Made by a program: the position numbers and the translations under genes
DNA from: Glomus cerebriforme
Lineage: Eukaryota > Glomeromycota > Glomeromycetes > Glomerales > Glomeraceae
Reading direction: 5' to 3'
Assembly: GCA_003550305.1 (NCBI GenBank)
Contig: QKYT01000113.1
Location: 163,300-227,299 of the forward strand
Length of the DNA stretch: 64,000 nucleotides
Shown here: piece after piece, positions 24,155 through 36,320 of the stretch
How the letters are laid out: each line of letters opens with the position of its first letter
How positions within the stretch are numbered: position 1 is the first letter of the stretch
Notes under the pieces: generated by a model
The model's input: the letters and a program-made list of their open reading frames with translations, nothing else
The model's database searches: none
What the model was told of the DNA's origin: nothing

Positions 24155-25765
24155 ATGACATTATCAGAAAGAAATTCACAATCAAACCATACAGATTTAT
24201 TATCGAATGAAGAGATAAACAAGCCACCAACTCCAACAACACAAACAGTTATACATACTTCTCTTCGACTAAATAGTATATTTAAATCCATTAAAATAAT
24301 ATTATTGAGCTCACGGATTAACGTATTGTTAATTTTTATACCACTTGGGTATATAGCTCCTAGATTACATTGGAACGATATTGTGATTTCCATTCTAAAT
24401 TTTTTGGCTATAATTCCATTGGCTAAATTAATTGAATTTGCAACTGAAGATAATATTAGTTTGAGAGTTGGCCAGGTATTTATTAGGATTATTCAAGCAT
24501 AATTTTCCAAATTAAAATTAGAGATTTTGTCGTATAAATCATTTTAATTTATTTGTTATAGACAATTGGTGGCTTGTTAAACATTACCTTTGGTAATGCA
24601 GTAGAATTAATTACTTCCATATCATTTCTTAAGGATGGACAAATACGCATAGTTCAAGCATCAATTCTTGGGTCAATTATTTCAAATTTGTTATTAATAT
24701 TGGGAATTAGTTTTGTTGCAGGAGGATTTTATTATAAAGTACAAAGATTTAATCAGACTGCTGCACAAGCTAGTTCAAGTTTAATGGCTTTAGCATGTAT
24801 CGGTTTAGTCATTCCCGCAGCTTTTGTTTCATCTATCAATACTATTAATGTTATTAGTGCTGAACAACGAAAAGGAGAACTTTTAAATTTGTCTCACGGA
24901 ACAGCAGTTGTTTTATTGATAATTTATATTCTTTATCTTTTGTTTCAAGTGAGTACAACAATAAACTTACGGTATAGCGTTTTATACTTTTCATCATGTA
25001 AAACTGTAACTTTTTGGTTTATTAGCTGAAAACTCATACGTATTTATACAAAGAAGAACGGGAGGAGGAAGAAGAACCTCAATTAACTATTTTTATATCA
25101 TTAGTGTTGTTGGCTGTTGTAACTGTTGCTGTAACTTTTTCCGCTGATTATTTAGTTGGTTCAATCGAAGGAATTGTTCAATCTTTTGGATTAAGCAAAA
25201 CCTTTGTCGGTTTTATATTATTTCCTATTGTGAATAAATCTGCTGAGGTAATCCTTCTTTATCAGAAGTTAAACTTTTGAAATAACAATTAATTTTTCCT
25301 TAATATAGATTCTAAATACTATTGCTGCAATGGGGCATAATATTGATGATACAATTAAATCTGCTACTGGCTGTTCTTTGGTAGATAATCTATAAATTGC
25401 AAATTTCTTTGTTTATTATGGAATTACAAATAATTTTTTCGCACTTTAACTATTTTTTTTTTTTTAGCAAATCGCACTTTTCGTTTCACCATTACTTGTT
25501 ATCATTGGATGGATAATAGAACGAGAATTTACATTATTCTTCCAAATATTTGAAACTATTATTTTACTAATTATTATTATGATGACGAATTATCTCGTTC
25601 AGGTATAATTTACATACTTGTACGTTTCTTTAATTAAAATTGTAAATTAACAATGATCTTTTATTTTAGGATGGAGAATCAAATTGGTTAAAAGGTGTTA
25701 TATTGTTAGCAACCTATATTATGATGGCTCTAGCTTTCTTCTATTACCCGAATGATATGCTTTAG
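24155..25765 (+). CDS. Ca2+/H+ exchanger-like, paralogue E (chimeric)
   Basis: Exons 24155-24475, 24562-24948, 25026-25247, 25309-25380, 25468-25602 and 25670-25765 give about 410 residues with no stop or frameshift. The 5' half resembles A: the N-terminal [11 protein letters not shown], alpha-1 [10 protein letters not shown], the [17 protein letters not shown] loop and [10 protein letters not shown]. From the end of exon 3 it resembles C/D: alpha-2 is [14 protein letters not shown], exon 5 ends MMTNYLVQ and the tail is YYPNDML. Intron 2 (24949-25025) is identical over all 77 bases to intron 2 of A. Exon 4 is the most divergent of the cluster ([15 protein letters not shown]). A canonical first half joined to a non-canonical second half makes activity uncertain. 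Confidence 0.85.
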
Positions 25766-26298
25766 GATCTACTGAAGATACATATATTGAATTTTTTTTC
25801 TTTCTACGTGCGTGGTAAATGAAAATATGGGTTGTAGTTCTCAAAATTGATGCCTGCATTCCCCAATGTTTTAACAAAGAGGATTCTTACAAAAAATTTC
25901 ATTATTATAGATTTAATAAAGCTTAAAGTATTAGTGGAATTAAATAAGCGAGACCTTTTCATTCATCGTTGGATAATTTTTGAATGGTTCTACAAATAAT
26001 TAATAACTGTAATTCTTAAATACTTGATATTTAACGAAGAAAAGCATGAAAGCAGCATTTGAAGGTTATTTTTTTAATTATCTTCACGTGACTTTATATG
26101 AATGTACACAATGGTATGATATAGACGAAATAAAACATTATAATTAAAATTTTTATTCGATGATAAAATAAATATATATATTTTTTTTGATATTAATATA
26201 AATATTAATATGTATTATATACAACGTAAAGTATAATACATTAAAATTTTTGTTTTAACTTGTATCCCCAAAACTCTATGTTTAGTTTATCAATATTT
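25766..26298. other. convergent intergenic spacer between E and F
   Basis: 3' ends of E (plus) and F (minus) face each other. A+T-rich; no gene or clear terminator motif seen. Confidence 0.45.
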
Positions 26299-27991
26299 TC
26301 ATTGATTAGAATTATTAGGATAAAAGAAGAAGGCTAAACCTATAATAGCATATGTGGCTAGTAACATAGCACCTTCTAACCAATTTGATTCCCCATCCTA
26401 AAAAAAAGGGTGTATGATACATTGTTAACATTTAAAGAATTTTTTTTTTTAAAAAAAAAAAATTAAAAATAAGAACACGTGCTAAGCATAAAAAAAATTA
26501 TAATTACCTGAATGAGATAATTTGTTATCAAAACTGAAATAAAAAACACAACAGTTTCAAACATTTGGAAATATAGTGACATTTCAGATCCTATTATCCA
26601 TCCAAGTATAACCAAAAATGGCGTAATGAAAAGTGCGATTTGCTAAGAGTAATTAAAAAGAATTATTTTTTTTAATGCATAAATGTATATATATATAAAA
26701 AAAAAAGGATATGAAATAATTTATAATGGACTTACCATAGAACTTCCAGCAGCTACATTGATAGCAAGATCCATTTTATTTTTTATTGCAGCGGTAACAG
26801 CAGTTACATGCTATATAAAGTAAAGTCATTATTTGTTAATTCGAAAATAATAATAATAATAATAATAAATTTCAACAAATTACGATAATTACCTCGGCAG
26901 CGTTACCAACGATAGGCAATAAAATTAAACCGACGAATGTTCTACTTAACCCAGAAGATTCAACAATTCCTTCGATTGAACCAACTAAATATTCAGCAGA
27001 GAAAGCAACAATGACGGTTACAATTCCCAATAATGATAGTGACACAAAGAGGGATAATTGAGGTTCTTCATCATCTTCTTGACTTCCTTCACGGTATAAA
27101 TACTCATGAGTTTTCAACTAGTAAACCAAAAAAAAAATGAAAATTAAGTTACTTATAATTAGAAAAATAATCATAATCATTATTATACTCACTTGAAATA
27201 AAAGATAAAGACAATAAATTATCAATAAGACAATTGCCGATCCACGAGAATAATTTAAAAGTTCATCTTTACGATCATTTTTGGTAGTGTCAACAGCAAA
27301 ATTAAAAGCCGCAGGAATGATTAAACCAATACATGCTAAAGCCATTAAACTTGAACTTGTTTGTGCAGCAGTTTGGTTAAATTTTTGTGTTTTATGATAA
27401 AATCCTCCCGCAACAAAACACATTCCTAATACTAATAATAAATTTGAAATAATTGATCCAAGCATTGACGCTTGAACAACACGTATTTGTCCATCCATAA
27501 GAGCTACTATGGAAACAATTAATTCTACTGCATTTCCAAAAGTAGCATTTAATAAACCACCGATCGTCTGTAAGGAAAGAAAAAAAATCTGTAAATAATT
27601 CAAGAAAATTTAAAATTTAATTATTTCATTTGTGATAAAATACCTGACCAACTCTATTACTAATATCTTCAGTTGCAAATTCAAGTAATTTAGCCAATGG
27701 AATTATAGCAAAAAAATTTAAAATGAAAACCCAAGAATCACTCCATTGTAAATAATGAGCTAAAAATCCAAATGGTATAAAAATCAAAAGTACATTAACC
27801 CATGAAATAGTAAATATAAGTTTAAGGGATTTGCCTAAAGTTGGTGGAGGTGGTGGATAGTGTAAGACTGGTGGCGACTTTGGAGGAGATGGCGGTTTAT
27901 TTAAATTATTCGTGTTTTCATTTGATGTTGAACCATAATCCGGATTTGGTGAATTGTTTGACGACAATGTTTCTCTCTCTGATGATGCCAT
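26299..27991 (-). CDS. vacuolar-type Ca2+/H+ exchanger, paralogue F
   Basis: Exons 27991-27644, 27567-27193, 27117-26893, 26810-26736, 26642-26508 and 26397-26299, about 418 residues, all in frame. Both ion-binding repeats are canonical: [11 protein letters not shown] in exon 2 and VGNAAEHVTAV over the exon 3/4 junction, so with A it is one of two paralogues likely to be active Ca2+/H+ antiporters. The N-terminal cytosolic tail is longer than in the others and rich in Ser, Asn and Pro ([11 protein letters not shown], then a run of five prolines). The exon 3 loop carries the acidic QEDDEEP. The C-terminus is [10 protein letters not shown]. It bounds the cluster on the right and is convergent with E. 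Vacuolar placement and Ca2+ selectivity are inferred from the family. Confidence 0.92.
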
Positions 27992-30900
27992 ATCGAATAT
28001 TTTAACAGAAAATCGAAATAATCCGTTGAATTGAAATTTTTTTTTAAAAGAAAATGAGCCATTTTATATTCAATCTTATCCTGATCGTTTTAGCTAATCA
28101 AAATAAGATTTAACAGGCTGAAAAGCAGATCAACTTATGACATCTTTGTTGGATCAACTGAACTATAAATTCAAATAATTGCATCATGATGATCATGGAT
28201 TATACGAAAATAGAAAGGTAAAAATTTAGCCACAAAATTGTAATCAACTACTACAATTCCCTTTAATAAACTTAATCTTTATTATATGATCAGTCGCTAA
28301 TAATCATCAATAGAATCATTTTATCTGACGTTAAGTATTTTTAAATTTAAGATCCATCGTATATCTTAATAATAAGAAATAATGATTGAATAATTCTTTT
28401 TTTTTTGTGTGAAAAACGTGGTCTTGATTATTCTACGAAAATCATCACCAAATTGGAATTTATTTTTACCACATGATTGAAAAAATGGCGAGAAAAACAT
28501 CATCTCATGAGCCGTCAGGCGTAGCCCATTGTGGTACAAACTGAGCCGCTTCAAAAACGGCAGAATCAATGAAAAAAATTGACACTGTCGAAAAAGAAAA
28601 TCAAAGAACTAATTATGATGCACAGCCGTAATTAATATGTTTTTTTTTAAAAAAAAATACGCATATTAGGCGAAAAATATACTGTATATATTAAATATGA
28701 TTTATATGATTTTTTTTTTAGAACTCTGGCGACAGTAGTAATTCGAGCCATATAACTATACTAACGATTAATAATATTATCATTTAAAGTATTTTATTAT
28801 TTAAAATATCTTTTTAATTATTAGTTAATTACAAAATGAACAGAAAAATAATGCATAGGTCAATATTATGAAACCCGAATGAAACTTAGAAAGGCAGTGT
28901 GGCTAATGCTTGAATATCCAATGGTTAATACTTAGATTTTCGGTTTTTATTACTTTTTGCAGAGATTAAGTTCAGCTTGAGCGAGAGATTTCCGTAGGAA
29001 GATTCTTAGATATATAGTTGTGATGCAGATTTTGCCCATGAAGGCATTTGGATGTCTTGACGTTCTTTTTGGAATTGTGTTTTTAAATTTGAATATGCTG
29101 GTATCACATTTATCGTATTTGGAGTACCAAGATATTCTTGATTATATTATAAAGTCTCCAACTGCGCATGATTTGATGCATAACAAATTTGATGGTCTCA
29201 ATGAATAATTCATCATATTTCGAGAGGTTAAATATAATATAATTTAGAAAAAATCCCTATAATAATAAAGTCGATAAAGGCTTTTTTTTTTTACTTTTAA
29301 AAGTTATTAAGATAAACACAAAATATTGAAATATTAGTAAACGTAAGATGGATATTTATTATACATATTATACATTATATTTATTATATGAACCGTTGAA
29401 ATAATGTTCGCTTATAAAACAAACTACCCAATTTACTTTAGTTTTCGAACGTAATGCAGATAAAAGGACTGATCGACTTGCTTTCATGAAATTTTTTTAT
29501 GACACTGATGAGAATAAATCTCACGTTGTTTCATCGAAGCATTTAAATTCATGCCTAGTTTCATCTAGACCTTTTTCATAATAAAAGCACAGAATTCTGA
29601 GGGGTATCATTTGTCACCTTAGCACAGACATTAAAAAATGAAACGAAAATTTGTTCATTTTCTTTCTCATCATTTTATTCAATCCTTCATATTTTTCAAA
29701 AAAAAAAAAAAAAAAATAGTACTTTTATTAAAACTTTAATCCACGTGAAATTTCAGGCAGAGTATTGTTAATTTTTATTAGGAAAATCATCGATAGGCAG
29801 AATTACTGTACATAATCTGTCAACTTTACCAACATTAACTCTAATTTTTCCCACTACCCGATTGTGTAATTTTATTCTAAAAAGAAAATTCTTACGATTT
29901 TTTTTTTTTTATGGATAATCTTTTTTTTTTTTAAGAAAACTTTAAAACTTGTTTGTTACGTAAACTATTTCCTATTAAATCAAACAAGCATACTTACAAA
30001 TTACGCGGAAAATAATATTTTCCGAGTTACCGATCTAGGTTATGCAGAAAAAAATCATATTCTTATTGTACTACATAATGATTTAATGTATCGTTTATGT
30101 ACTTTCTTATACGACCTATATATAAACAAATATGCATCGTATGAGAAAATAAAGAAAATAGCACCTGATTGTATAAGAACGCCTTTGGGACAATCATTTT
30201 TTTAGCGTCACGTAAGTTTTGTTTTATTAAACAAGTTTACTTAATCTTTAAAAAGCAATTTACTTTTTACTAAAGTACTTAAATTATGTTCTAAACTTAT
30301 ATTACATGACTATAAATGACAGATTTTTCATAAGCTAACGCTAATACAAGAAAATTTTGTATACTATAAATTCGTTTGAGGTTTGACGCGTAAATCATAA
30401 TTAATTGCGTGACGCACAAAAACACGAAATTTTCTCGTGAATAAATTTTGCATGATGCGTAAAATATGAATTATGACAAATTGTAAAATATATTTTAAAA
30501 ATTAAAAACTTCATTATGGAGTTTATCAAACTTTATCATGAATCAAAACTTCTAATATTCATGAGTCATCAACTAACAGAAACTATAGTATCATTTTTAA
30601 TTTTCAAATATTCCACTGGTTTTTTTGTTGGCTCATACCTATACAGATGAATACCTGAAGATCTTCTCTGCTTTTGTAAATTGTAACTGCTTGATCAGTT
30701 TCGCTCTATGGCTCTTTATCCTTCCCGGGATACAAACTTTTACTAATATATAGTCTCAAAAAAAACTGCGAGATTTAAAAAAAAATATATTTTAAAAGAA
30801 ATTTTAAAATATGTAATCCCAGATTTCTCTTTTGGCCAGTTAAATCATAGGTTATTAAAATAGTATTAAGATCGTCTGATTATATAAATCGTCTGTAAAC

Positions 30901-32340
30901 AAGACTAGCTAAGATTGTCCACACGCTTGATGCTACTACCGTAAGATGTAGATGTTTCTTTAAGCTGGTTTAACAAGATTGAAACTAGTCTTCATACCAT
31001 TACCGATTGATTAACTTTCAATCTGTTCTTTTGGTAGTCCATTTAACGACCCGTCCTATTCTGCTCGTTTCAATATACTGTATTATGAAACTCCATCCGA
31101 TACGTTATGGCTTTGTAAAAAGTGACATATAAAATGGAACTTTGAAGTCAAAAACAATTGTGTAAGAAATTAAGAATATGCTGTTGTAATGTTTTCAAGT
31201 CATCAGTTGATAAAACTATAACACAGATAGAACTTGATTTATTCAACAAAGTACCTCCAATATAACAGCTAAAATTAAATAATTTAAGAATAATAATTTA
31301 TTAATTACATAAATATTAATGTTAAAGAATAATATATAATTTTTTTTTTAATTCTTTATTTAAAATTGGTTTCAATTAACAAAGTTTTATTTCGAACTTC
31401 GATAATCAAAATCTTTATTTGTTAAACCGTGTAACACTAGTCATTGAAATATTTTTACTCCATACATAACGTTACAAAGTTAGGATATTTGAAGGAGAAG
31501 TTAAGTAATATAATGATTCTAAAGTTTTTTAATCTTATCAGAAAAATTTATCCCGAATATTTAAAAAATTAAAGAATGGCGTTAACTGGAATAATTATAT
31601 AAAAATAGTATGCTTTATAAAACATGTACCATAAGCTATTTTCACATGCTTTTTTTTAAGATTATCCCTCTTTTTAGGGTTTAATGGAAGTGTCGACGAC
31701 AAGAATAATAGTTTAAATTTACAATTTAATTAACCCGTCCCGATCTGATCTGATTTTTTTAAATCTCAAGTGTAAAAAGTAAAACTTCGAAATAAAATAT
31801 ATTGGATGAAGGAATTGGACCGGTCTTTAATTTACGTAAAGTTACGTTCATAATGCGCGTAATTCATATAAATTAATTTAAACTAAATTCATATACTTTC
31901 ATGCACATAACAGTATAAAGGTTTGATGTGATTGATGACAAACTTATTATAATACTTTTGCCTCGGGAATTTTTATATAAATTGACGAAATAATAAGAAG
32001 TGGTTCTTAATTCTCAAAATACATAATTAAATTATTATTGTTCAACAGAAGTAAAGAAACATGCTTTTATGATAAGAAAGAAAACATTCTAAACTCATGA
32101 TTGATTCAACTCAGAGGTGTAGAAATAGTGCTTATAATGGAAAGTATTTTTATATATTGTCTTTTAAAAACATCATAGAATTTAAATATAAAAATATAAT
32201 GATAAAATTTTTATCAAAATAAAATCGGATTTATTATGAATAAAATATAAAATATAATTCTAACTAAAAAAGTACATATCAAAAATATAAATAAAAATAA
32301 GCTATAACAAAATAGAAAATAAAAAATAAAAAAAAATCTA
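27992..32340. other. long intergenic region with scattered scraps
   Basis: No complete gene. A TATA-like stretch (28062-28070) lies about 70 bases upstream of exchanger F. At 29020-29208 a plus-strand frame reads ILPMKAFGCLDVLFGIVFLN and ends FDGLNE; it has some coding character but no recognised family and no visible partner exons. The stretch 30640-31140 is less A+T-rich, possibly an old transposon fragment. Long A and T runs occur at 29699-29717 and 29900-29933. The last 60 bases are the 3' flank of the kinase gene. Confidence 0.4.
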
Positions 32341-35300
32341 TTATTCTTTATGTTCATTGTCAATCTTAACATGTTTCCCTATTTTTAAAAAATAATAAAT
32401 AAAACAATTTATAATGATTACAGCGATATGTAATAGACAAATAAATTTTTACTTACTATTATCTTGAGATTCATCTTCAATCTTCCGTTTTCCTGAAGGA
32501 TTTATATCTAAAACAAATTTACTTAACGGGCCACTAATATAATAATGCGTATTTAAAATTTAGATAATTAATAAATTTTATTAAAAAAATTTCTTGTATT
32601 TATATTCTTTCTTACCTTTGACTGTTAATATCATTAATGTCAAGCTCATATTCTAAAAAAAAATGAGAAAATATTAGTAAATTCTTTGAAATAGTTTGAT
32701 TCAATAAAATTACCTTCATTATTATTTAATTCTTCAATTAATGTTTCAGGTTTATTATCTAAGATGATGATATAATTATAAGTTAAAAAATCATTTAAAA
32801 TTTATGTAAAAGCAATATTATACTGTAGACTGTAGTACATACTTTGTCTCATATTAAATGAAGTTGAATTAGTAATTGGTGATTTGGATATCAAAGAACT
32901 TAATGGCGTATAAATTGTATTTGGATGATTTTTAGTATTTGAATTTTGTATACTGAAATCTAGATTTGGTTTATAATTTCGTACCTGTGAATATCATTTA
33001 TGTCAAACTCATATTCTTTCGTAATATATTCTAAAAAAATGAGAAAATATTAGTAAATTCTTTGAAATAATTTGATTCAATAAAATTACCTTCATTATTA
33101 TTTAATTCTTCAATTAATGTTTCAGGTTTATTATCTAANAGGTTGATAAATAATAAAAGATTAATATTAATTGTTATTTACAATAAAATTATGATAAATT
33201 TCAATAAAGTATCATCAAAAACTCATATAAAAGCAATATTATACATACCTTGCTTCACATTAAATGAAATCATTGAAGTTGAATTAATAGACGAAAATTT
33301 GGAAATCCAAGAACTTAACAATCTACTCGTATAAATAGCACCAGAATGAGGTTTTTCACTAAATTCAGGACCAAGCATCTTTGATTTTATTAANTCTAAT
33401 CGTATTTCTTCAGCTTGATTAAACTGATTAACATCATTTNCCATATTTGACCAAAGGTTAAGCATTTCACAGATCTTTTTCGCTGAAGGTCTCTTTTTAG
33501 GATCAGGATTCCAACATTTTTTCATCAAATTAGCAAAATATTCAGGAGTGTCATTTGTAATTTCAGGTCGTTTCCCATCAATAATTCCATAAATAAAATC
33601 AGTATCACTATCATGATCAACATTAGCAAAAGGTTTGCAACCAGTTGTTAATTCCCACATGATCATACCCATACTGTAAACATCAGATGCCTTTGAAAAC
33701 GTAGCTCCTCCAAATATTTCTGGAGCAATATATTGCAACACTCCATATAATTTATTATTTGAAATATTATATGCAGGTTGTGTTAATCCTAAATCTCCAA
33801 TTAAATATTGTTCTATTTTACATGATTGATTTGATTCATCCTCAATTATGTCAACCAATATATTTCCGCTATGAAAATCTCGATGTATGAAGTCCTTTTC
33901 ATGAATAGCTTGAAGTCTTAAGTTAAAACGAAATTATTAATTATTTTAAAAACTAATAAAAACTAAATAACTTATGCATAGGAAATTATAAATACCCATC
34001 TGAAATTCGCCATAAAATATGNAATTTTTTTTTCCATGTAATATTGTTGAAATTCTTTTGCAAATAATGATGTAAATCACCTCCATTTGCGTATTTCATA
34101 ATAAACATAAATTTTTGCGTTAGAGGATCTCTTGTAATACCATGACATTTAATAATATATTCGAATCTCTCATCATAACATTGATAAAGTGATTTCACCT
34201 AAATCATAAAAATTATTAAAATGAATCTATAATGAATATTCAAAGTATAAATTAGGAATAAAATGTTACCTCGTTGAAAAAATATTCACTACTAAAGTCA
34301 TCAAATTTTTTTATAGCAACGGTATTTTTGTTATTGTAAGCTTTGTAAATAACACTAGTTCCTCCTTTTCCTATTTCTTCTAAATCTTTAATTTGTGAAT
34401 ATGGAATAAGTTTAATCATTTCTAGTTCTGGAAAGAAAGTATTAATGTCTTTAATAAAACTATAAATATTTAATATATTATTAGAATTTTTGTTAAAATT
34501 ATTAATATAATCAGCAATCTCGGTAATCTGATTACTAATATAGAATTTTGTAAAATAGAGAAACTCATTTATATTATAAGTTTCACTAGTATCAATAGTA
34601 ATAAATGATTTTCTTTTGCATTTATTACATTGTGATATATCTGTAATTCCAAAAATAATATTTGTCATCAAACAATATCTACATCCAACATAAATTATAA
34701 TGCAATATGAACACCATTTTTGACAATTGGATTTATATTCCAAAGATTGATTACAAACTATACATTGATCATGAGCATCCCACCATGGTAAATAAAGAAT
34801 TGGAATAGGGTTTTCAGATTCTATCCATCCAGAAGAAATTTGATAACAATATGAACACAATCTAAACTTAATATCTTCTGATTTGTGAATTAATTTTCCA
34901 CATAATTTACAACCTTTTTCATTGTTGATAATTTTTTGACAATTCTTATCAAGCATAGAATTTGTAATTATTTGATTAAAGTGTGAAACTACAGAGCAAT
35001 TTTCACACCATTCTTGAATATTTTGTGTACAAAAATCCAAATCTCTTAGTTCATGTCTATGACATATTATATTGTTATTTGTGCTTATATATAAATCAAT
35101 GCTATCATCACTATTAGTTATATATTTAATATACAGAATTAAACAATGTTTGCAATATTTTTGATCAAATAAAATTGTTAAAGAGTATTTCCTTTTACAA
35201 TAATAACATATATCCTCATTATTATTAAAAGGAATAAACATAATTGGTATAATTAAGCTAAAAGAATTTCCATTATTTTTTAAATCTGTAATCTGGGAAT

Positions 35301-36210
35301 ATAAAATCCAGTTTACTAATGGTTTAGGGGGAAGATAATTAATTTTTTTTATATAATTATATATCTCTAAAGGACTAGAATTTTTATTAATATTATTTGC
35401 ATAATCAACAATTTGATCATGATTATAAGCATTGATTTTTTCAAAAACATAATAAAACTCTTTTGTGAAGTTTTTGGTATCATTAGTAATAAATGATTTT
35501 CTTTTGCATTTATTACATTGAGATTGATCTGCAATCCCAAAAATAATATTTGTCATCAAACAATACCTGCATCCAACATAAATTATAATGCAATTTGAAC
35601 ACCATTTTTGACAATCGGATTTAAATTTCAGGAATTGATTACAAACTATGCATTGATTATTAGCATCCCACCATGGTAAATAAAGAATCAGAATAGGTTT
35701 TTCAGCCAAAGTTGATTCTATCCATCCAGAAGAAATTTGATAACAATATGAACACAATCTAAACTTAATATTTTTTGATTTTTTTGATTTGTAAATTAAT
35801 TTTCCACATAATTTACAATCTTTTTCATTGTTGATAATTTCTTGACAATTCTTATAAAGCATAGATTTTGTAATTATTTGATTAAAATGTGAAACTTCAG
35901 AGCACCTTTTACACCATTCTTGAATATTTTGTGTACAAATATTTATGCTACTTGATTTATGTTTACAACGTAGAGTATTTTTGTTTGTGCTTATACATAC
36001 ATCTATACTATTAGCTGTATAATTAATATGTTTAAAAAAACAGTGTTTGCAATATTTTTGAGATAAAAGCGTCAGAGAATAATAATTTCCACAATAACTA
36101 CATTTTTCATCGTTTATATTGAAAGCAATAAATAGATTTATTAAAGGGCTAGATTTTAATTTTGGCGTTGGATTAAAAGGATATTCGTCAAAAATAGTTA
36201 TGGGTTCCAT
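32341..36210 (-). CDS. TKL-type protein kinase with duplicated Cys-rich N-terminus
   Basis: Exon 1, 36210-34270 (647 codons), carries two Cys-rich modules of about 300 residues, each with repeated C-x2-C pairs (SYCGNYY, KLCGKLI, LCSYCYQIS, CIVCNQ, CNKCKRKS) suggesting zinc binding, and then the kinase start: IGKGGTSVIYKAY (Gly-rich loop) and VAIKKF (lysine). Exon 2 is 34198-33996. Exon 3, 33916-33249, has HRDFHSGNIL (catalytic loop), GDLGL in place of DFG, YIAPEIF, DVYSMGMIMWEL and CWNPDPKKRPS. This architecture is typical of the large kinase families of arbuscular mycorrhizal fungi. Short 3' exons follow (33134-33090, 33030-32985), a duplicated copy of them, then 32507-32457 (INPSGKRKIEDESQD) and 32378-32341 (KHVKIDNEHKE, stop). 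The exact route through the duplicated exons is unclear: one path meets a TAG at 32960-32962. Unresolved bases lie at 33139, 33394, 33440 and 34022. Confidence 0.82.
32616..33345 (-). repeat. tandem duplication of kinase 3' exons
   Basis: The segment 33000-33345 (tail of exon 3, the 45-base exon, the EYEFDIND exon) is repeated with divergence at 32616-32960. The two 45-base exons (33090-33134 and 32714-32758) are identical in sequence, and the tail homologous to exon 3 can be read as TIYTPLSSLISKSPITNS. Confidence 0.8.
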
Positions 36211-36298
36211 CTGTTATATTTAAAAAATTGAATTTGTTAAGACAAAAAATTTGAATTTGAATATTTTATAGTTTAATTTATAGTTTATTACTTTGTGT

Positions 36299-36320
36299 GT
36301 CCAACACGTGGACATTTATA
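36299..36320 (-). promoter_or_regulatory. kinase promoter: E-box palindrome and TATA box
   Basis: TATAAA on the minus strand (36315-36320), about 105 bases upstream of the ATG at 36210. Directly beside it is CACGTG (36305-36310) within GTCCAACACGTGGAC. The spacing supports a core promoter; a bHLH-type factor for the E-box is inference. Confidence 0.4.

Noticed and set aside
24148..24393. Minus-strand frame opposite exchanger E exon 1
   Set aside because: Antisense shadow of the same N-terminal region; no splice partner.
32962..32985. Very short intron joining the first kinase exon-5 copy to the second exon-3 copy
   Set aside because: Would need an intron of about 25 bases between GTACG and CTAG, too short to be credible.
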